64,000 nt of DNA from an uncultured Oscillospiraceae bacterium (GTDB lineage Bacteria > Bacillota > Clostridia > Oscillospirales > Oscillospiraceae): assembly GCA_910579725.1 (NCBI GenBank), contig CAJTUD010000008.1:1-64000 (forward strand), read 5' to 3'. The notes below the pieces were generated by a model. That model had not been told where the DNA came from. It saw only the letters and a list, made by a program, of their open reading frames with translations, and searched no databases. Shown here one piece after another: positions 7,757 to 16,035 of the stretch. Within the stretch, counting starts at the first letter, position 1. Every line of letters begins with the position of its first letter. The position numbers and the translations under genes are program-made.

Positions 7757-8674
7757 ATGAAGGAAAAAAATAAGCGAGTCATTGCCCTGGGCTTTTTTGA
7801 CGGTGTTCATTTGGGCCACCAAGCCCTTCTGGGCCAGGCCATGGAGCGTGGGGAGGCGCTGGGGCTGCGTCCCGCTGTGTTCACCTTTGACCGTTCGCCC
7901 CGGGAATTTGTCACCGGCCTGCCGGTTCCCCTGCTGACCACGGCAGCGGAGCGGCAGCAGGTGGTGGAAGCTCTGTTTCCGGGGATGGAGACGGTCATAG
8001 CCCCATTTGACCGGGCCATGATGACCGTGCCCTGGGAGGACTTTGTCGCCCTTTTGCAGACAGAATATCAAGCCGGATGGCTGGTGGCGGGACATGACTT
8101 CCGATTCGGCCATAAAAACAGCGGAAACGCCGCTTTGCTGCGGGAAAAAGCGAAGGAACTGGGCTTGGGCTGTGACATTATCCCTGCCGTTCAGATGGAG
8201 GGGGTAACGGTAAGTTCCACCCACATCCGCTCCCTGCTGGAGAACGGAGAGGCGGAGGCTGCGGCCCGGTTTCTGGGGCGGCCCTTTGCCATTTCCGGAA
8301 TTGTGCGCCATGGGAAGCGGATCGGTTCCTCCCGGCTGGGGCGGCCCACGGTGAATCTGATTCCGGACGGACGCCAGCTGGTTCCCGCTTTTGGAGTTTA
8401 CGCCGCCCGCGTTCTGGCAAATGGAAGGATTTATCCCGCCGTGACAAACGTAGGCGTGCGCCCAACAGTGGACACCGACGGCGGCGTGACGGTGGAGAGT
8501 CACCTGCTGGAGAACGTGCCGGAGCTGTACGGGGCGGACTGCCGGGTGGAGTTTTTGAAGATGCTGCGCCCGGAGCAGCGGTTTGAGAATCTGGACGCCC
8601 TGCGGGAGCAGATCGCCCGGGATGCGAAGGCCGCTATGGAATATTGGGATGCCCAGAGTAAAAACAGAAAATAA
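7757..8674 (+). CDS. ribF: Bifunctional riboflavin kinase / FAD synthetase RibF
   Basis: This 305-residue enzyme makes FMN from riboflavin and then FAD. The N-terminal nucleotidyltransferase domain shows LGFFDGVHLGH (11-21), GHDFRFGHKNSGN and STHIRSLL. The C-terminal flavokinase domain shows RHGKRIGSSRLGRPTVNL and VTNVGVRPTV, then the VEFLKMLRPEQRF helix. The length is normal for the family. Next comes a DUF4180 gene 13 bases downstream. Confidence 0.96.
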   Translation: MKEKNKRVIALGFFDGVHLGHQALLGQAMERGEALGLRPAVFTFDRSPREFVTGLPVPLLTTAAERQQVVEALFPGMETVIAPFDRAMMTVPWEDFVALLQTEYQAGWLVAGHDFRFGHKNSGNAALLREKAKELGLGCDIIPAVQMEGVTVSSTHIRSLLENGEAEAAARFLGRPFAISGIVRHGKRIGSSRLGRPTVNLIPDGRQLVPAFGVYAARVLANGRIYPAVTNVGVRPTVDTDGGVTVESHLLENVPELYGADCRVEFLKMLRPEQRFENLDALREQIARDAKAAMEYWDAQSKNRK

Positions 8675-8687
8675 AAGGAAACAGATC

Positions 8688-9056
8688 ATGAGTATTGAAT
8701 ATATCAAAAGCAATGGCATGGACATCGCCATTCTGACCGGACCAGAGAAGACGGTGGTTGATGCCGCCTCTGCGCTGGAGCTGGCCATGACCGCCCGGTA
8801 CGAGGCAGGCGCGGAGCGGCTTGTCATTGACAAAGACTCTGTGGCAGAGGACTTCTTTGTTCTCAGCACCGGCTTGGCCGGAGAGGTTTTGCAAAAATTT
8901 ATCAATTACCATATCAAAGCCGCTATTTGGGGAGATTTCTCCCGGTATACCAGCAAACCGCTGAAGGATTTCATATACGAATCCAATCATGGCAAGGATT
9001 TCTTCTTCGTGGAAACGAAGGAGGAGGCTGTCAGACGGCTGGCGGAGGCGCGGTAA
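8688..9056 (+). CDS. DUF4180 family protein
   Basis: The 122-residue soluble protein starts MSIEYIKSNGMDIAIL and contains DKDSVAEDFFVLSTGLAGEVLQKFINYHIKAAIWGD, the signature region of DUF4180, followed by SRYTSKPLKDFIYESNHGKDFFFV. The family's function is unknown; its fold is related to STAS-like proteins. The ATG at 8688 follows an AAAAGGAA ribosome site. It lies between ribF and the lipid kinase, all on the same strand, so co-transcription is likely. Confidence 0.85.
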   Translation: MSIEYIKSNGMDIAILTGPEKTVVDAASALELAMTARYEAGAERLVIDKDSVAEDFFVLSTGLAGEVLQKFINYHIKAAIWGDFSRYTSKPLKDFIYESNHGKDFFFVETKEEAVRRLAEAR

Positions 9057-9096
9057 GCCTGGGCACAGCCGGCTTGAAAGAGGGGGAGAGGGAGAG

Positions 9097-10044
9097 ATGA
9101 AGCACGTATTCATTATCAATCCCACGGCGGGAAAACGAAACTGTACAGCGGAGCTGATGGAGATGGCCAAGGGCCTGGCGGCCCGCCATAAGCTGGATCT
9201 GGAATGCATCCTGACCAAGCGTCCCGGCCACGCCATGGAGACCGCCCGGGCCTTTGCGGAACAAGGTGCGCTGGTCCGGATCTATGCCTGCGGTGGTGAC
9301 GGCACCGTCAATGAAGCAGCTAACGGCGTCGCCGGATATGAAAACGCCGCCATGACCGCCATTCCCGTGGGAACCGGCAATGATTTCCTGAAAAATTTCG
9401 GAGACATGGCGCCGCTGTTCTCCGACGCGGAGAATCTGTGGGACGGTCCCCAGTTGGCCCTGGACGCCATCGACTGCAACGGCAGGCTGGCTTTGACGGT
9501 GGCCTGCTCCGGCTTCGACGCCCAAGTGGCGGACGATGTGCATACATACGGCAAGCTCCCCCTGCTGGGCGGGCAGGGCAGCTATATTCTCTCTCTGGCC
9601 GTAAATTTCGCCGCCCGGAGACTGTCGCACCGCTGGACCATTACCCTCGACGGCAAAGCCATGTCCGGCGAATACGTTCTGGCGGCCGTGTGCAACGGGC
9701 GGTACTATGGCGGTGGATTCATGCCTGTGGCGGAGGCCCGGATGGATGACGGTGCACTCAACACTCTGGTGGTCCGAAAGGTCAGCCGCCCCGCCTTTCT
9801 GCGGTTTATGGGGGCCTACTCCAAGGGCCTGTACCACACTCTGCCTAACGTGGCCAGATGCTACACCGCCAGAGAGATCATCATTGAATCCCACCAGGGA
9901 AACATTGTCACCTGCCTGGACGGCGAATGTGTGTACAATTCAAAGGTGACGCTGCGGCTGTCAGAGAAAAAGGTGAATTTCTTCGGCCCCAGAGGCTGTG
10001 ATCCCAACGCTACATACCGGCCGCTGCCGGAGAAGGCGGAATAG
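9097..10044 (+). CDS. YegS/DgkB-like lipid kinase (diacylglycerol kinase catalytic domain)
   Basis: The 315-residue protein has the DAGK_cat motifs: INPTAGK (7-13), CGGDGTVNEAANGV (65-78) and PVGTGNDFLKNF (90-101). A beta-rich C-terminal half contains NGRYYGGGF and CLDGE. The family phosphorylates diacylglycerol or related lipids at the inner membrane face, recycling lipid from lipoteichoic acid synthesis; the exact substrate cannot be read here. The start at 9097 follows an AGGGGGAGAGGGAGAG purine run. Confidence 0.88.
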   Translation: MKHVFIINPTAGKRNCTAELMEMAKGLAARHKLDLECILTKRPGHAMETARAFAEQGALVRIYACGGDGTVNEAANGVAGYENAAMTAIPVGTGNDFLKNFGDMAPLFSDAENLWDGPQLALDAIDCNGRLALTVACSGFDAQVADDVHTYGKLPLLGGQGSYILSLAVNFAARRLSHRWTITLDGKAMSGEYVLAAVCNGRYYGGGFMPVAEARMDDGALNTLVVRKVSRPAFLRFMGAYSKGLYHTLPNVARCYTAREIIIESHQGNIVTCLDGECVYNSKVTLRLSEKKVNFFGPRGCDPNATYRPLPEKAE

Positions 10045-10082
10045 AGGGAACTTTTTGCAGCGCGGAGCATGATATGAATCAG

Positions 10083-10130
10083 AAAGCGAGGGGAGTCCGG
10101 ATTCGGTCCGGGCTCCTCTTGCTTTCTTTC
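10083..10130 (+). terminator. Terminator of the prsA-truB-ribF-lipid kinase run
   Basis: A long imperfect stem (AAAGCGAGGGGAGTCCGGA / TCCGGGCTCCTCTTGCTTT) with a TTCGG-type loop is followed by CTTTC. It lies 39 bases after the kinase stop. Confidence 0.75.
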
Positions 10131-10161
10131 CGGAAATTTCCGGTATTTTTCTGCTTTTCTC

Positions 10162-10190
10162 TTGCGGCGGAAGCGACCCCATGATATAAT
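10162..10190 (+). promoter_or_regulatory. Promoter of the Na/Pi cotransporter gene
   Basis: TTGCGG (10162-10167) and a perfect TATAAT (10185-10190) are 17 bases apart, about 60 bases before the ATG. Confidence 0.75.
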
Positions 10191-10251
10191 ATAGGAGTAT
10201 CATGGGATGATTTGGGCAATCTAAAGACAGAAACAGATAAAGGAGCATGAA

Positions 10252-12021
10252 ATGGATATTTTTTCCCTGTTCACTCTCTGCGGAGGACTGGCATTTTTCC
10301 TTTTCGGCATGTCCACCATGTCCTCCAGCCTGGAGAAGCTGGCCGGCGGCCGGCTGGAACAGATGCTGAAAAAGATGACCGGAAACCTCTTCAAGAGCCT
10401 GCTGCTGGGGGCGGGTATCACCATTGCCATTCAGTCCTCCTCCGCCATGACCGTCATGCTGGTGGGACTGGTCAACTCCGGCATCATGAATCTGGGGCAG
10501 ACGGTGGGTGTCATCATGGGCTCCAATGTGGGCACCACCCTGACGGCCTGGATTCTCTCCCTGTCGGGGATTGAGGGAGACGTCATATGGCTGAAGCTGC
10601 TCAAGCCGGAGGTGTTTTCCCCGGTGATCGCTCTGGCGGGTGTGATCATGACCATGTCCGCCAGGAAAACCCGGACCAGGGGCGCAGGGTCCATCATGGT
10701 GGGATTCGCCATTCTGATGACCGGAATGGAGCTGATGAAAAACGCCATGAGCCCTCTGGCAGATATGCCGGAGTTTTCCTCCATTCTCACCGCCTTTACC
10801 AATCCTTTTCTGGGCGTCGCTGTGGGTGCGCTGTTCACCGGCGTCATCCAGTCCTCCGCCGCCTCGGTGGGTATTTTGCAGGCCCTCTCTCTTACGGGGA
10901 ACATCACCTACGGCATGGCTCTGCCCATCATCATGGGGCAGAATATCGGAACCTGCGTAACCGCCCTGCTCAGCAGTATCGGCGTCAACCGCAACGCCCG
11001 GCGGGTATCGGTGATCCACATCTCCTTTAACCTTATCGGTACGGCGGTATGTCTGGCGGCCTTCTACGGTACGGACCTGATATTTCACTATGCCTTTATG
11101 GACGCGTCTATTGGTCCCGCCGGCATCGCCATGGTCCACAGCATCTTCAACATTGCCACCACTCTGCTGCTGCTTCCCTTCACCAGACAGCTGGAAAAGC
11201 TTGCCTATCTGGTAGTCCGGGAGGACGCGGGCAAGAAGGAGGAGAAGTTTGCCTTTGTGGACGAGCGCCTGCTGGCCACTCCCTCGGTGGCCATCGCCGA
11301 GTGCGCCAACAAAACAGTGGAAATGGCCCATCTGGCGGAGAAAACCATTCTCACCTCTCTGGCTCTGCTGGAAAAATACGAGGAGAAAACGGCTGATGCG
11401 GTCATCCAAAACGAGGACAAGCTGGATCTGTACGAGGACCAGCTGGGTACCCTTCTGGTTCATCTCAGCGGCAAATCCCTTTCCGACGAGGACAGCCGCA
11501 ACATTTCCAAGCAGCTCCACACCATAGGCGATTTTGAGCGCATCGGCGACCACGCGGTGAACCTGCTGAAAACCGCCCAGGAAATCCACCAGAAGGGCAT
11601 CCGCTTCTCCGGTCCGGCCTCAGAGGAGCTGCGGGTGCTGCTGGACGCACTGAAGGAAATCCTCTCCCTCACCACCCGGGCATACGCCCAGGGAGATTTG
11701 CGCATGGCCGCCAGCGTGGAACCGCTGGAGCAGGTGATCGACGGTCTGGTGGCGGACATCAAGAGCAACCATATCGCCCGCCTGCAAAAGGGCCACTGCA
11801 CCATTGAAATGGGCTTTGTTCTCTCGGATCTGCTGACCAACTGCGAGCGAGTCAGCGATCACTGCTCCAACATCGCCGTGGCTCAGATTGAGACGGCTCT
11901 GAACGCTTATCAGGCCCACGAATACCTCAACGCGCTGAAAACCGGCAGCGACGCGGATTTCCGCGCCGCCTTCGACAGCTACCGCACCCGTTTCGCGGTG
12001 GTTCAGGAGAGCATGGGATAA
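10252..12021 (+). CDS. Na/Pi cotransporter family protein (NptA-like with PhoU-like tail)
   Basis: The 589-residue inner-membrane protein has two Na/Pi-cotransporter repeats carrying the family QSS motifs, IAIQSSSAMTVML (59-70) and GVIQSSAASVGIL (near 200). GSNVGTTLTAW and GQNIGTCVTAL lie at matching places in each repeat. The last ~250 residues are helical and PhoU-like (LHTIGDFERIGDHAVNLL, NCERVSDHCSNIAV). The family moves phosphate with sodium. The gene is monocistronic, with its own promoter and a strong terminator. Confidence 0.92.
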   Translation: MDIFSLFTLCGGLAFFLFGMSTMSSSLEKLAGGRLEQMLKKMTGNLFKSLLLGAGITIAIQSSSAMTVMLVGLVNSGIMNLGQTVGVIMGSNVGTTLTAWILSLSGIEGDVIWLKLLKPEVFSPVIALAGVIMTMSARKTRTRGAGSIMVGFAILMTGMELMKNAMSPLADMPEFSSILTAFTNPFLGVAVGALFTGVIQSSAASVGILQALSLTGNITYGMALPIIMGQNIGTCVTALLSSIGVNRNARRVSVIHISFNLIGTAVCLAAFYGTDLIFHYAFMDASIGPAGIAMVHSIFNIATTLLLLPFTRQLEKLAYLVVREDAGKKEEKFAFVDERLLATPSVAIAECANKTVEMAHLAEKTILTSLALLEKYEEKTADAVIQNEDKLDLYEDQLGTLLVHLSGKSLSDEDSRNISKQLHTIGDFERIGDHAVNLLKTAQEIHQKGIRFSGPASEELRVLLDALKEILSLTTRAYAQGDLRMAASVEPLEQVIDGLVADIKSNHIARLQKGHCTIEMGFVLSDLLTNCERVSDHCSNIAVAQIETALNAYQAHEYLNALKTGSDADFRAAFDSYRTRFAVVQESMG

Positions 12022-12052
12022 GCGAGGTCCTTGGGGATGATGACCCACCGCA

Positions 12053-12089
12053 AAAAAAGCGGAACAGCATACAGCTGTTCCGCTTTTTT
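12053..12089 (+). terminator. Strong terminator after the Na/Pi gene
   Basis: A 16-bp stem (AAAAAAGCGGAACAGC / GCTGTTCCGCTTTTTT) with a 5-base loop lies 31 bases after the stop. Confidence 0.9.
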
Positions 12090-12372
12090 GAGGCAGGACT
12101 TCTTATTCCAATTTTTTCGTCAGTTGCGCTTGCGAAAGTCCTCACTCATATCGCAATTTGCTTATCATTTCCCCTACCCGAATCATTCCCTCTCACCTGC
12201 CCACCGCAAACGCTAACCTGGGTGCGGGCAGCACAGAGGCCGCACAGGATACCGCAGCATGTCCAATTCCCATTTTTCATCCTCAATTTATCACAGCATA
12301 CATTTTCTTATGGTGAGTAATAGACTAATAGAGATTGAAATAATGCACTTATAGTGACAAGGAGGGCTTACT
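12090..12372. other. Non-coding stretch, no gene recognised
   Basis: No convincing ORF or RNA motif is seen here. The last 20 bases carry an AAGGAGGG ribosome site leading into a nine-codon ORF. Confidence 0.5.
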
Positions 12373-12402
12373 ATGAAATTCGAAGAATGCCTGCCGGACT
12401 AA
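12373..12402 (+). CDS. Nine-codon mini-ORF with a strong ribosome site
   Basis: ATG at 12373 is preceded by AAGGAGGGCTTACT and encodes MKFEECLPD before TAA. A terminator hairpin begins 12 bases after the stop. It could be a leader or micro-peptide, or a stub left by deletion. No downstream gene lies on this strand for it to control. Confidence 0.3.
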   Translation: MKFEECLPD

Positions 12403-12413
12403 CTGATCACACT

Positions 12414-12457
12414 GAAACGCCCCGCGCCCAAAGAGGGCGCGGGGCGTTTCCATTCTT
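12414..12457. terminator. Perfect GC-rich hairpin between convergent units
   Basis: A 16-bp perfect stem (GAAACGCCCCGCGCCC / GGGCGCGGGGCGTTTC) with a 5-base loop is followed by CATTCTTTT on the plus strand. It also lies downstream of the minus-strand Cys-rich gene and probably serves both directions. Confidence 0.85.
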
Positions 12458-12475
12458 TTGTGTAAGCTCACGCAA

Positions 12476-12706
12476 TCAGCAGCAGCTGTCGTTGCAGCCG
12501 CAGTTGTTGTTGCACCCACAGCCGCAATTGCAGTTGCAGCCGCAGTTGTTATTGCAGTTGCAACCGCAACCGCAGTTACAGCCGCAATTGCAGCCACCGC
12601 TGCCATTGCCGCAGCCGTTTCCGCTGCCACAGCAGCAAAACAGGATGATGATCAGAATGATGATCCAGCAGCATCCGCCGCCGCCAAAGCCGTTGTTGTT
12701 CCACAT
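12476..12706 (-). CDS. Cys/Gly/Asn-rich small protein with a single hydrophobic segment
   Basis: The 76-residue protein begins MWNNNGFGGGGCC, then a short hydrophobic run WIIILIIILF, then CCCGSGNGCGNG and a C-terminal half made almost only of Cys, Asn and Gly in CNCGCN-like repeats. An AGGAGG site lies 10 bases before the ATG, which favours this frame over the Gln/Pro- or Ala-rich readings of the same DNA. Similar short Cys-rich or YjcZ-like proteins occur in spore coats, but no family can be named with confidence. It may be an exported metal-binding or cross-linked structural peptide. Confidence 0.65.
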   Translation of the reverse strand: MWNNNGFGGGGCCWIIILIIILFCCCGSGNGCGNGSGGCNCGCNCGCGCNCNNNCGCNCNCGCGCNNNCGCNDSCC

Positions 12707-12790
12707 AAAGCAAATACCTCCTGTGAGATGTGAGGCCCATGTGCTCGCCTCAGTTCATCCTATGCAGGTATCTGCCGATGGTTCCAAAAT

Positions 12791-13852
12791 TTACTCGATC
12801 CGGAGTGTGCCAGCCTGCTCCCGGGCGGTGGAAAGCTGCTCCGCCGTCATCACACCCGCCGCCGTCAGCCGCTGGGCCAGCGTCCGGTTTTCTCCGCTGA
12901 CGGGTACGTCCAGCGCGTAATAGGAGACGTAGGCCACATGAGCCCGCAGGAACTGCCCGCTCTTCAGCGCCGTATACTCGCCCTTTGTCAAAATGCCGCC
13001 GGTCAGCGCCCGTTCCAGACTGGAGGTATAATCGTTTACCCCCGCCACGCTGTAGCCCAGGGCTCTGAGCAGGAACTCCACATACTCCACGGCGGAGATA
13101 GACTGGCTGCCGCCGAACCGTCCGGCAGATACGCCGTTGGCGTACCCTTTGGCATAGGCCCAGGCCACATAGCGGTCCAGCCAGGACGGTACGTCAGTAA
13201 AGGGATGGCTGCCGGTAAAGGCCAACGCAGCCTCCTCCTCCCCCAGAATACGCAGGAACATCACCAGTCCTTCCCCCCGCGTGGGAGCCAGATGGAGATC
13301 AAAGCCTTCGCCGAAGCCGGAACCGCTGCCCCGAAACAGATTCAGGGATTTCAGCGCCCGGGAGATGGCAAAATAATCCGGCGTTTGGGAGAGATCCAGC
13401 GTACCGCCGCCCTCGCAAAGCAGCACCGCCGCCGGAGAGGAAACCGTAAAATCCGCGCTTTCCGCCGTGATATAGCGGTGATCCGGGCGGAGAATCTGAC
13501 TGCCGGAAATTTCTGCGCCCTCAGTTACGTCCACCAGAGTTCCCCTGGAAAGGCTCACCTCGCCCCCCAGCGGCGTCACCGTCATACCTGTGCGGCAGGT
13601 GAGAATGTCCCCCTCCTTCAACATCAGCTCTCCCCCGCCGGTAACAGCGTCGGGCAGGCCAGGCTCCCGCTGCTCCACGCCGGAACGGATCGTCTGATCG
13701 GAGGCATCCAGCCGCGCGTTTAGGGCGGCGTCCAGGGACTGTATAAATTCGCCCTCCAGGTAGGACCGGGAGATCAGAGGATCCGTCCCGGCAGCGGTCG
13801 GCGCCATCAGGCACAGCACCGCTCCCAGAATCAGGGCAAAGGTCTTTTTCAT
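12791..13852 (-). CDS. Secreted S-layer-homology (SLH) domain protein
   Basis: The 353-residue protein has an N-terminal signal peptide (MKKTFALILGAVLCLMAPTAAG). A middle beta-rich region (about 75-165: ILTCRTGMTVTPLGGEVSLSRGTLVDV) is followed by SLH-like repeats (about 185-340), seen as HPFTDVPSWLDRYVAWAYAKGYANG and SAVEYVEFLLRALGYS. SLH repeats bind secondary cell-wall polymers, so the protein is probably displayed on the surface. It lies 47 bases downstream of rex on the same strand with an AAAGGAG ribosome site, suggesting co-transcription. Confidence 0.8.
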   Translation of the reverse strand: MKKTFALILGAVLCLMAPTAAGTDPLISRSYLEGEFIQSLDAALNARLDASDQTIRSGVEQREPGLPDAVTGGGELMLKEGDILTCRTGMTVTPLGGEVSLSRGTLVDVTEGAEISGSQILRPDHRYITAESADFTVSSPAAVLLCEGGGTLDLSQTPDYFAISRALKSLNLFRGSGSGFGEGFDLHLAPTRGEGLVMFLRILGEEEAALAFTGSHPFTDVPSWLDRYVAWAYAKGYANGVSAGRFGGSQSISAVEYVEFLLRALGYSVAGVNDYTSSLERALTGGILTKGEYTALKSGQFLRAHVAYVSYYALDVPVSGENRTLAQRLTAAGVMTAEQLSTAREQAGTLRIE

Positions 13853-13899
13853 AATTGCTCCTTTCAGAGCCTGGATGCCGGTGGGGCTCCCAGGCGAAG

Positions 13900-14529
13900 C
13901 TACCGGTCCGTGATTCGATAGCTCAAGGTCAGCAGGCTGTCAGCAAAATGGACATCCTCAAAACGGACATTCTCCGCCTCGCTGCTCAGCTCTACGTTGG
14001 TAAAGTTCCAGAATCCCCGAACGCCCAGGCTGATGAGCCGGTCCGCGGTCTGCTGGGCCACCGCCTGGGGCACAGTAAGCACCGCCACATCAGGCTTGTG
14101 CGCCGGAACAAAGCGCTCCAGTTCGATGCAATCCAGAACCGGAACGCCCGCCACCTCCCTGCCCACAAGGGCCGGGGACACATCAAAGGCTGCCTCCAGC
14201 AGAAAACCGGCGTCATGGAAATGAAAGTTCTGAATCAAGGCTCTGCCCAGGTTGCCCACGCCCACCACAATGATGCGGTGGCGCTCGTCCACGCCGAGAA
14301 TATGGCCAATCTCGCTGCGCAGCTCCTCCACGTTGTAGCCGTAACCCTGCTGGCCAAATTCACCGAAGCAGCTGAGATCCTGCCGGATCTGGGAGGCAGT
14401 AATCCCCATCTTTTCTCCCAGCGTGCTGGAGGAAATCCGCACGCTTCCCTTTCCGTGGAGATCGTCCAGATAGCGGTAATAGCGTGGCAGCCGCCGGATC
14501 ACGGCGTCGGATACATTTTGCTTCTTCAT
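13900..14529 (-). CDS. rex: Redox-sensing transcriptional repressor Rex
   Basis: The roughly 209-residue protein has a winged-helix N-terminus (VIRRLPRYYRYLDDL, ISSSTLGEKMGITASQIRQDLSCFGEFGQQGYGY) and a Rossmann domain (IIVVGVGNLGRALIQ). It ends with the domain-swapped C-terminal helix (VHFADSLLTLSYRI). Rex senses the NADH/NAD+ ratio and represses fermentation and redox genes when NAD+ is high. I prefer the ATG at 14529 (MKKQNVSD), the usual family length; an in-frame ATG at 14550 adds seven residues. A perfect palindrome overlaps its promoter, so autoregulation is likely. Confidence 0.95.
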   Translation of the reverse strand: MKKQNVSDAVIRRLPRYYRYLDDLHGKGSVRISSSTLGEKMGITASQIRQDLSCFGEFGQQGYGYNVEELRSEIGHILGVDERHRIIVVGVGNLGRALIQNFHFHDAGFLLEAAFDVSPALVGREVAGVPVLDCIELERFVPAHKPDVAVLTVPQAVAQQTADRLISLGVRGFWNFTNVELSSEAENVRFEDVHFADSLLTLSYRITDR

Positions 14530-14571
14530 ATATGTACAGCATCCTTCCATACGCTCGGATAATTTTTTTCT

Positions 14572-14600
14572 ATTTTACTACATTGACAATAACTTGTCAA
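14572..14600 (-). promoter_or_regulatory. rex promoter with overlapping palindromic operator
   Basis: On the minus strand TTGACA (14595-14600) and TAAAAT (14572-14577) are 17 bases apart. The -35 box is part of a perfect palindrome TTGACAA-N4-TTGTCAA (14583-14600). It has the 7-4-7 layout of known Rex sites (TTGTTAA-N4-TTAACAA type) with altered half-sites. Confidence 0.8.
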
Positions 14601-14735
14601 TCCGGAGAGACGGCCATTTTATCCCATACGGCAGCCTTTTGCCGCAAAGCTGGCAACAAAATCTTTCCGCTGCCCTTTCTTTTCCAGCTGTTTCTGCCGA
14701 TATAAGAGTGAAAGCACAGGAAAGGGGGACCCGTC

Positions 14736-15503
14736 ATGCAGGATATGAGCATCTATGGCGCCGCGCAGCAGACGCCGCAGCAGAGCTGGTCCAAGGATTC
14801 CCAGCCGGAGGCGGCGGCAGCCGCGGCGGAAGAGGCGGCCTCCTTGCCCACCCTGCTCTCTGAAAAGGAGGAGGAAGGGAAAAATCTGGTAGAAATGATC
14901 CGGGACGCTCAGGAGAAGGCAGAAGCCCAGCGGGAGGCCATGAAGATGCCCAAGAGCAGCACCCGGTATGGCGACGCTCCGCTGGAGGCCTACGCCCGTC
15001 TGGCCCGGGCCAGAAACCGTATGGAGGTCAACGCCGCCTCGGGCTACGCCCGCCGCCGGCTGACCCAGTTCAAGACCGCTCTGCGCACCGACAGCGACAA
15101 CGCCGCAAAAATCAAGGCCGCCATCAGCCAGCTGCAAAAGGCCGTCAACCGGGGCGAAAAAAAGAAACGGGAGCTGGATCGGGAACGTCTGACGGAGGTC
15201 CGCCGCAAGCGGGCCGCCAAGGAAGAGCGCAGGGAGCAGGAACAGCGGCTCCGCCAAGAACTCCGCCGCCGAAAAAGCCAGCGGATGATCCGGGAGTCCG
15301 GCTATCTGCGCGAGGCTGAGATTTCTGACCGTCTTGCCTCCCACCTCACCGCAACTCAAATGGAACTGCGCCAGCAGGCTCAGGACCTGACCGCGTCCGC
15401 TGCCGCTTCTATGGAGTCTGTCGTACAGCAATACTCCGCCGTCACCGCAGCCGCCAGTGCTCCCGCCGTCCCGGCCGATGCCGGATTTTCGGGACTGGCG
15501 TAG
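14736..15503 (+). CDS. Coiled-coil hypothetical protein
   Basis: I do not recognise this 255-residue protein. The N-terminus is Ala/Gln/Glu-rich (PEAAAAAAEEAAS). Residues about 75-110 (YGDAPLEAYARLARARNRMEVNAASGYARRRL) form a compact segment. Residues about 125-200 are strongly charged helix (KKRELDRERLTEVRRKRAAKEERREQEQRLRQELRRRK), a probable coiled coil, and the C-terminus is Ala-rich. There is no signal peptide or membrane segment. It has a good GGGGGA ribosome site and its own terminator, so it is a real single-gene unit. Confidence 0.75.
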   Translation: MQDMSIYGAAQQTPQQSWSKDSQPEAAAAAAEEAASLPTLLSEKEEEGKNLVEMIRDAQEKAEAQREAMKMPKSSTRYGDAPLEAYARLARARNRMEVNAASGYARRRLTQFKTALRTDSDNAAKIKAAISQLQKAVNRGEKKKRELDRERLTEVRRKRAAKEERREQEQRLRQELRRRKSQRMIRESGYLREAEISDRLASHLTATQMELRQQAQDLTASAAASMESVVQQYSAVTAAASAPAVPADAGFSGLA

Positions 15504-15522
15504 ACCAGCGAAAATGGCAGAC

Positions 15523-15556
15523 GCCCCGCCGGAAATCCGGTGGGGCAAATTTTTTT
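15523..15556 (+). terminator. Terminator of the coiled-coil gene
   Basis: Stem GCCCCGCCGGA / TCCGGTGGGGC with an AA loop, then AAATTTTTTT, 20 bases after the stop. Confidence 0.9.
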
Positions 15557-16035
15557 AGGATTCTCTCCGCCGCCAAGAAACTGCGAGGAACAAAGAAGCA
15601 TACTGCAAAAATGCGCCGTGTGCCGCATGATTTTTGACGGCAAACAGAAACGCATCAAAACAATTCCTGCATATGTTACTTAACAGCGGCTATTGCGGAT
15701 TTTACGCTGCACTTTTTTGTATGGGACGGTTATATGTTAGCCACCTGTTTCCTTGGAGCGGCTACTTTCATTCCGGGTATCCTGCAAATCAAGGCTGGGA
15801 CAAAGTTTAATGCAGGCTGTAGGCATTATGAAGGGTAGTTCTACAATACACGCCGCTGTTCAGTCGATAAAATGGAACCTTCGTGCAAAGCACCGGCCTC
15901 TGCCAGCAACTCTAGCAGAGGCCGGGTATAGTCACTTTTCAAATCCGGTACATCTGGCGGAACCGGCTGCTTCTGTCCGGGATTCCATCCACAGGGCAAA
16001 GCTGTATGTCCGCAAGCGTACCGCAACAAACCGTA
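15557..16035. other. Non-coding stretch with one GC hairpin
   Basis: No supported gene is present. An 11-bp perfect stem CCGGCCTCTGC (15893-15903) / GCAGAGGCCGG (15915-15925) lies about 110 bases after the end of the TRAP operon on the minus strand. It may mark the 3' end of that transcript, although it lacks a T-tract. Confidence 0.5.

Noticed and set aside
12354..12920. 188-codon Gln/Pro/Leu-rich frame and two Ala-rich frames
   Set aside because: They are antisense or alternate-frame readings of the repetitive Cys/Asn/Gly gene; only the minus frame at 12476-12706 has an AGGAGG site at proper spacing.
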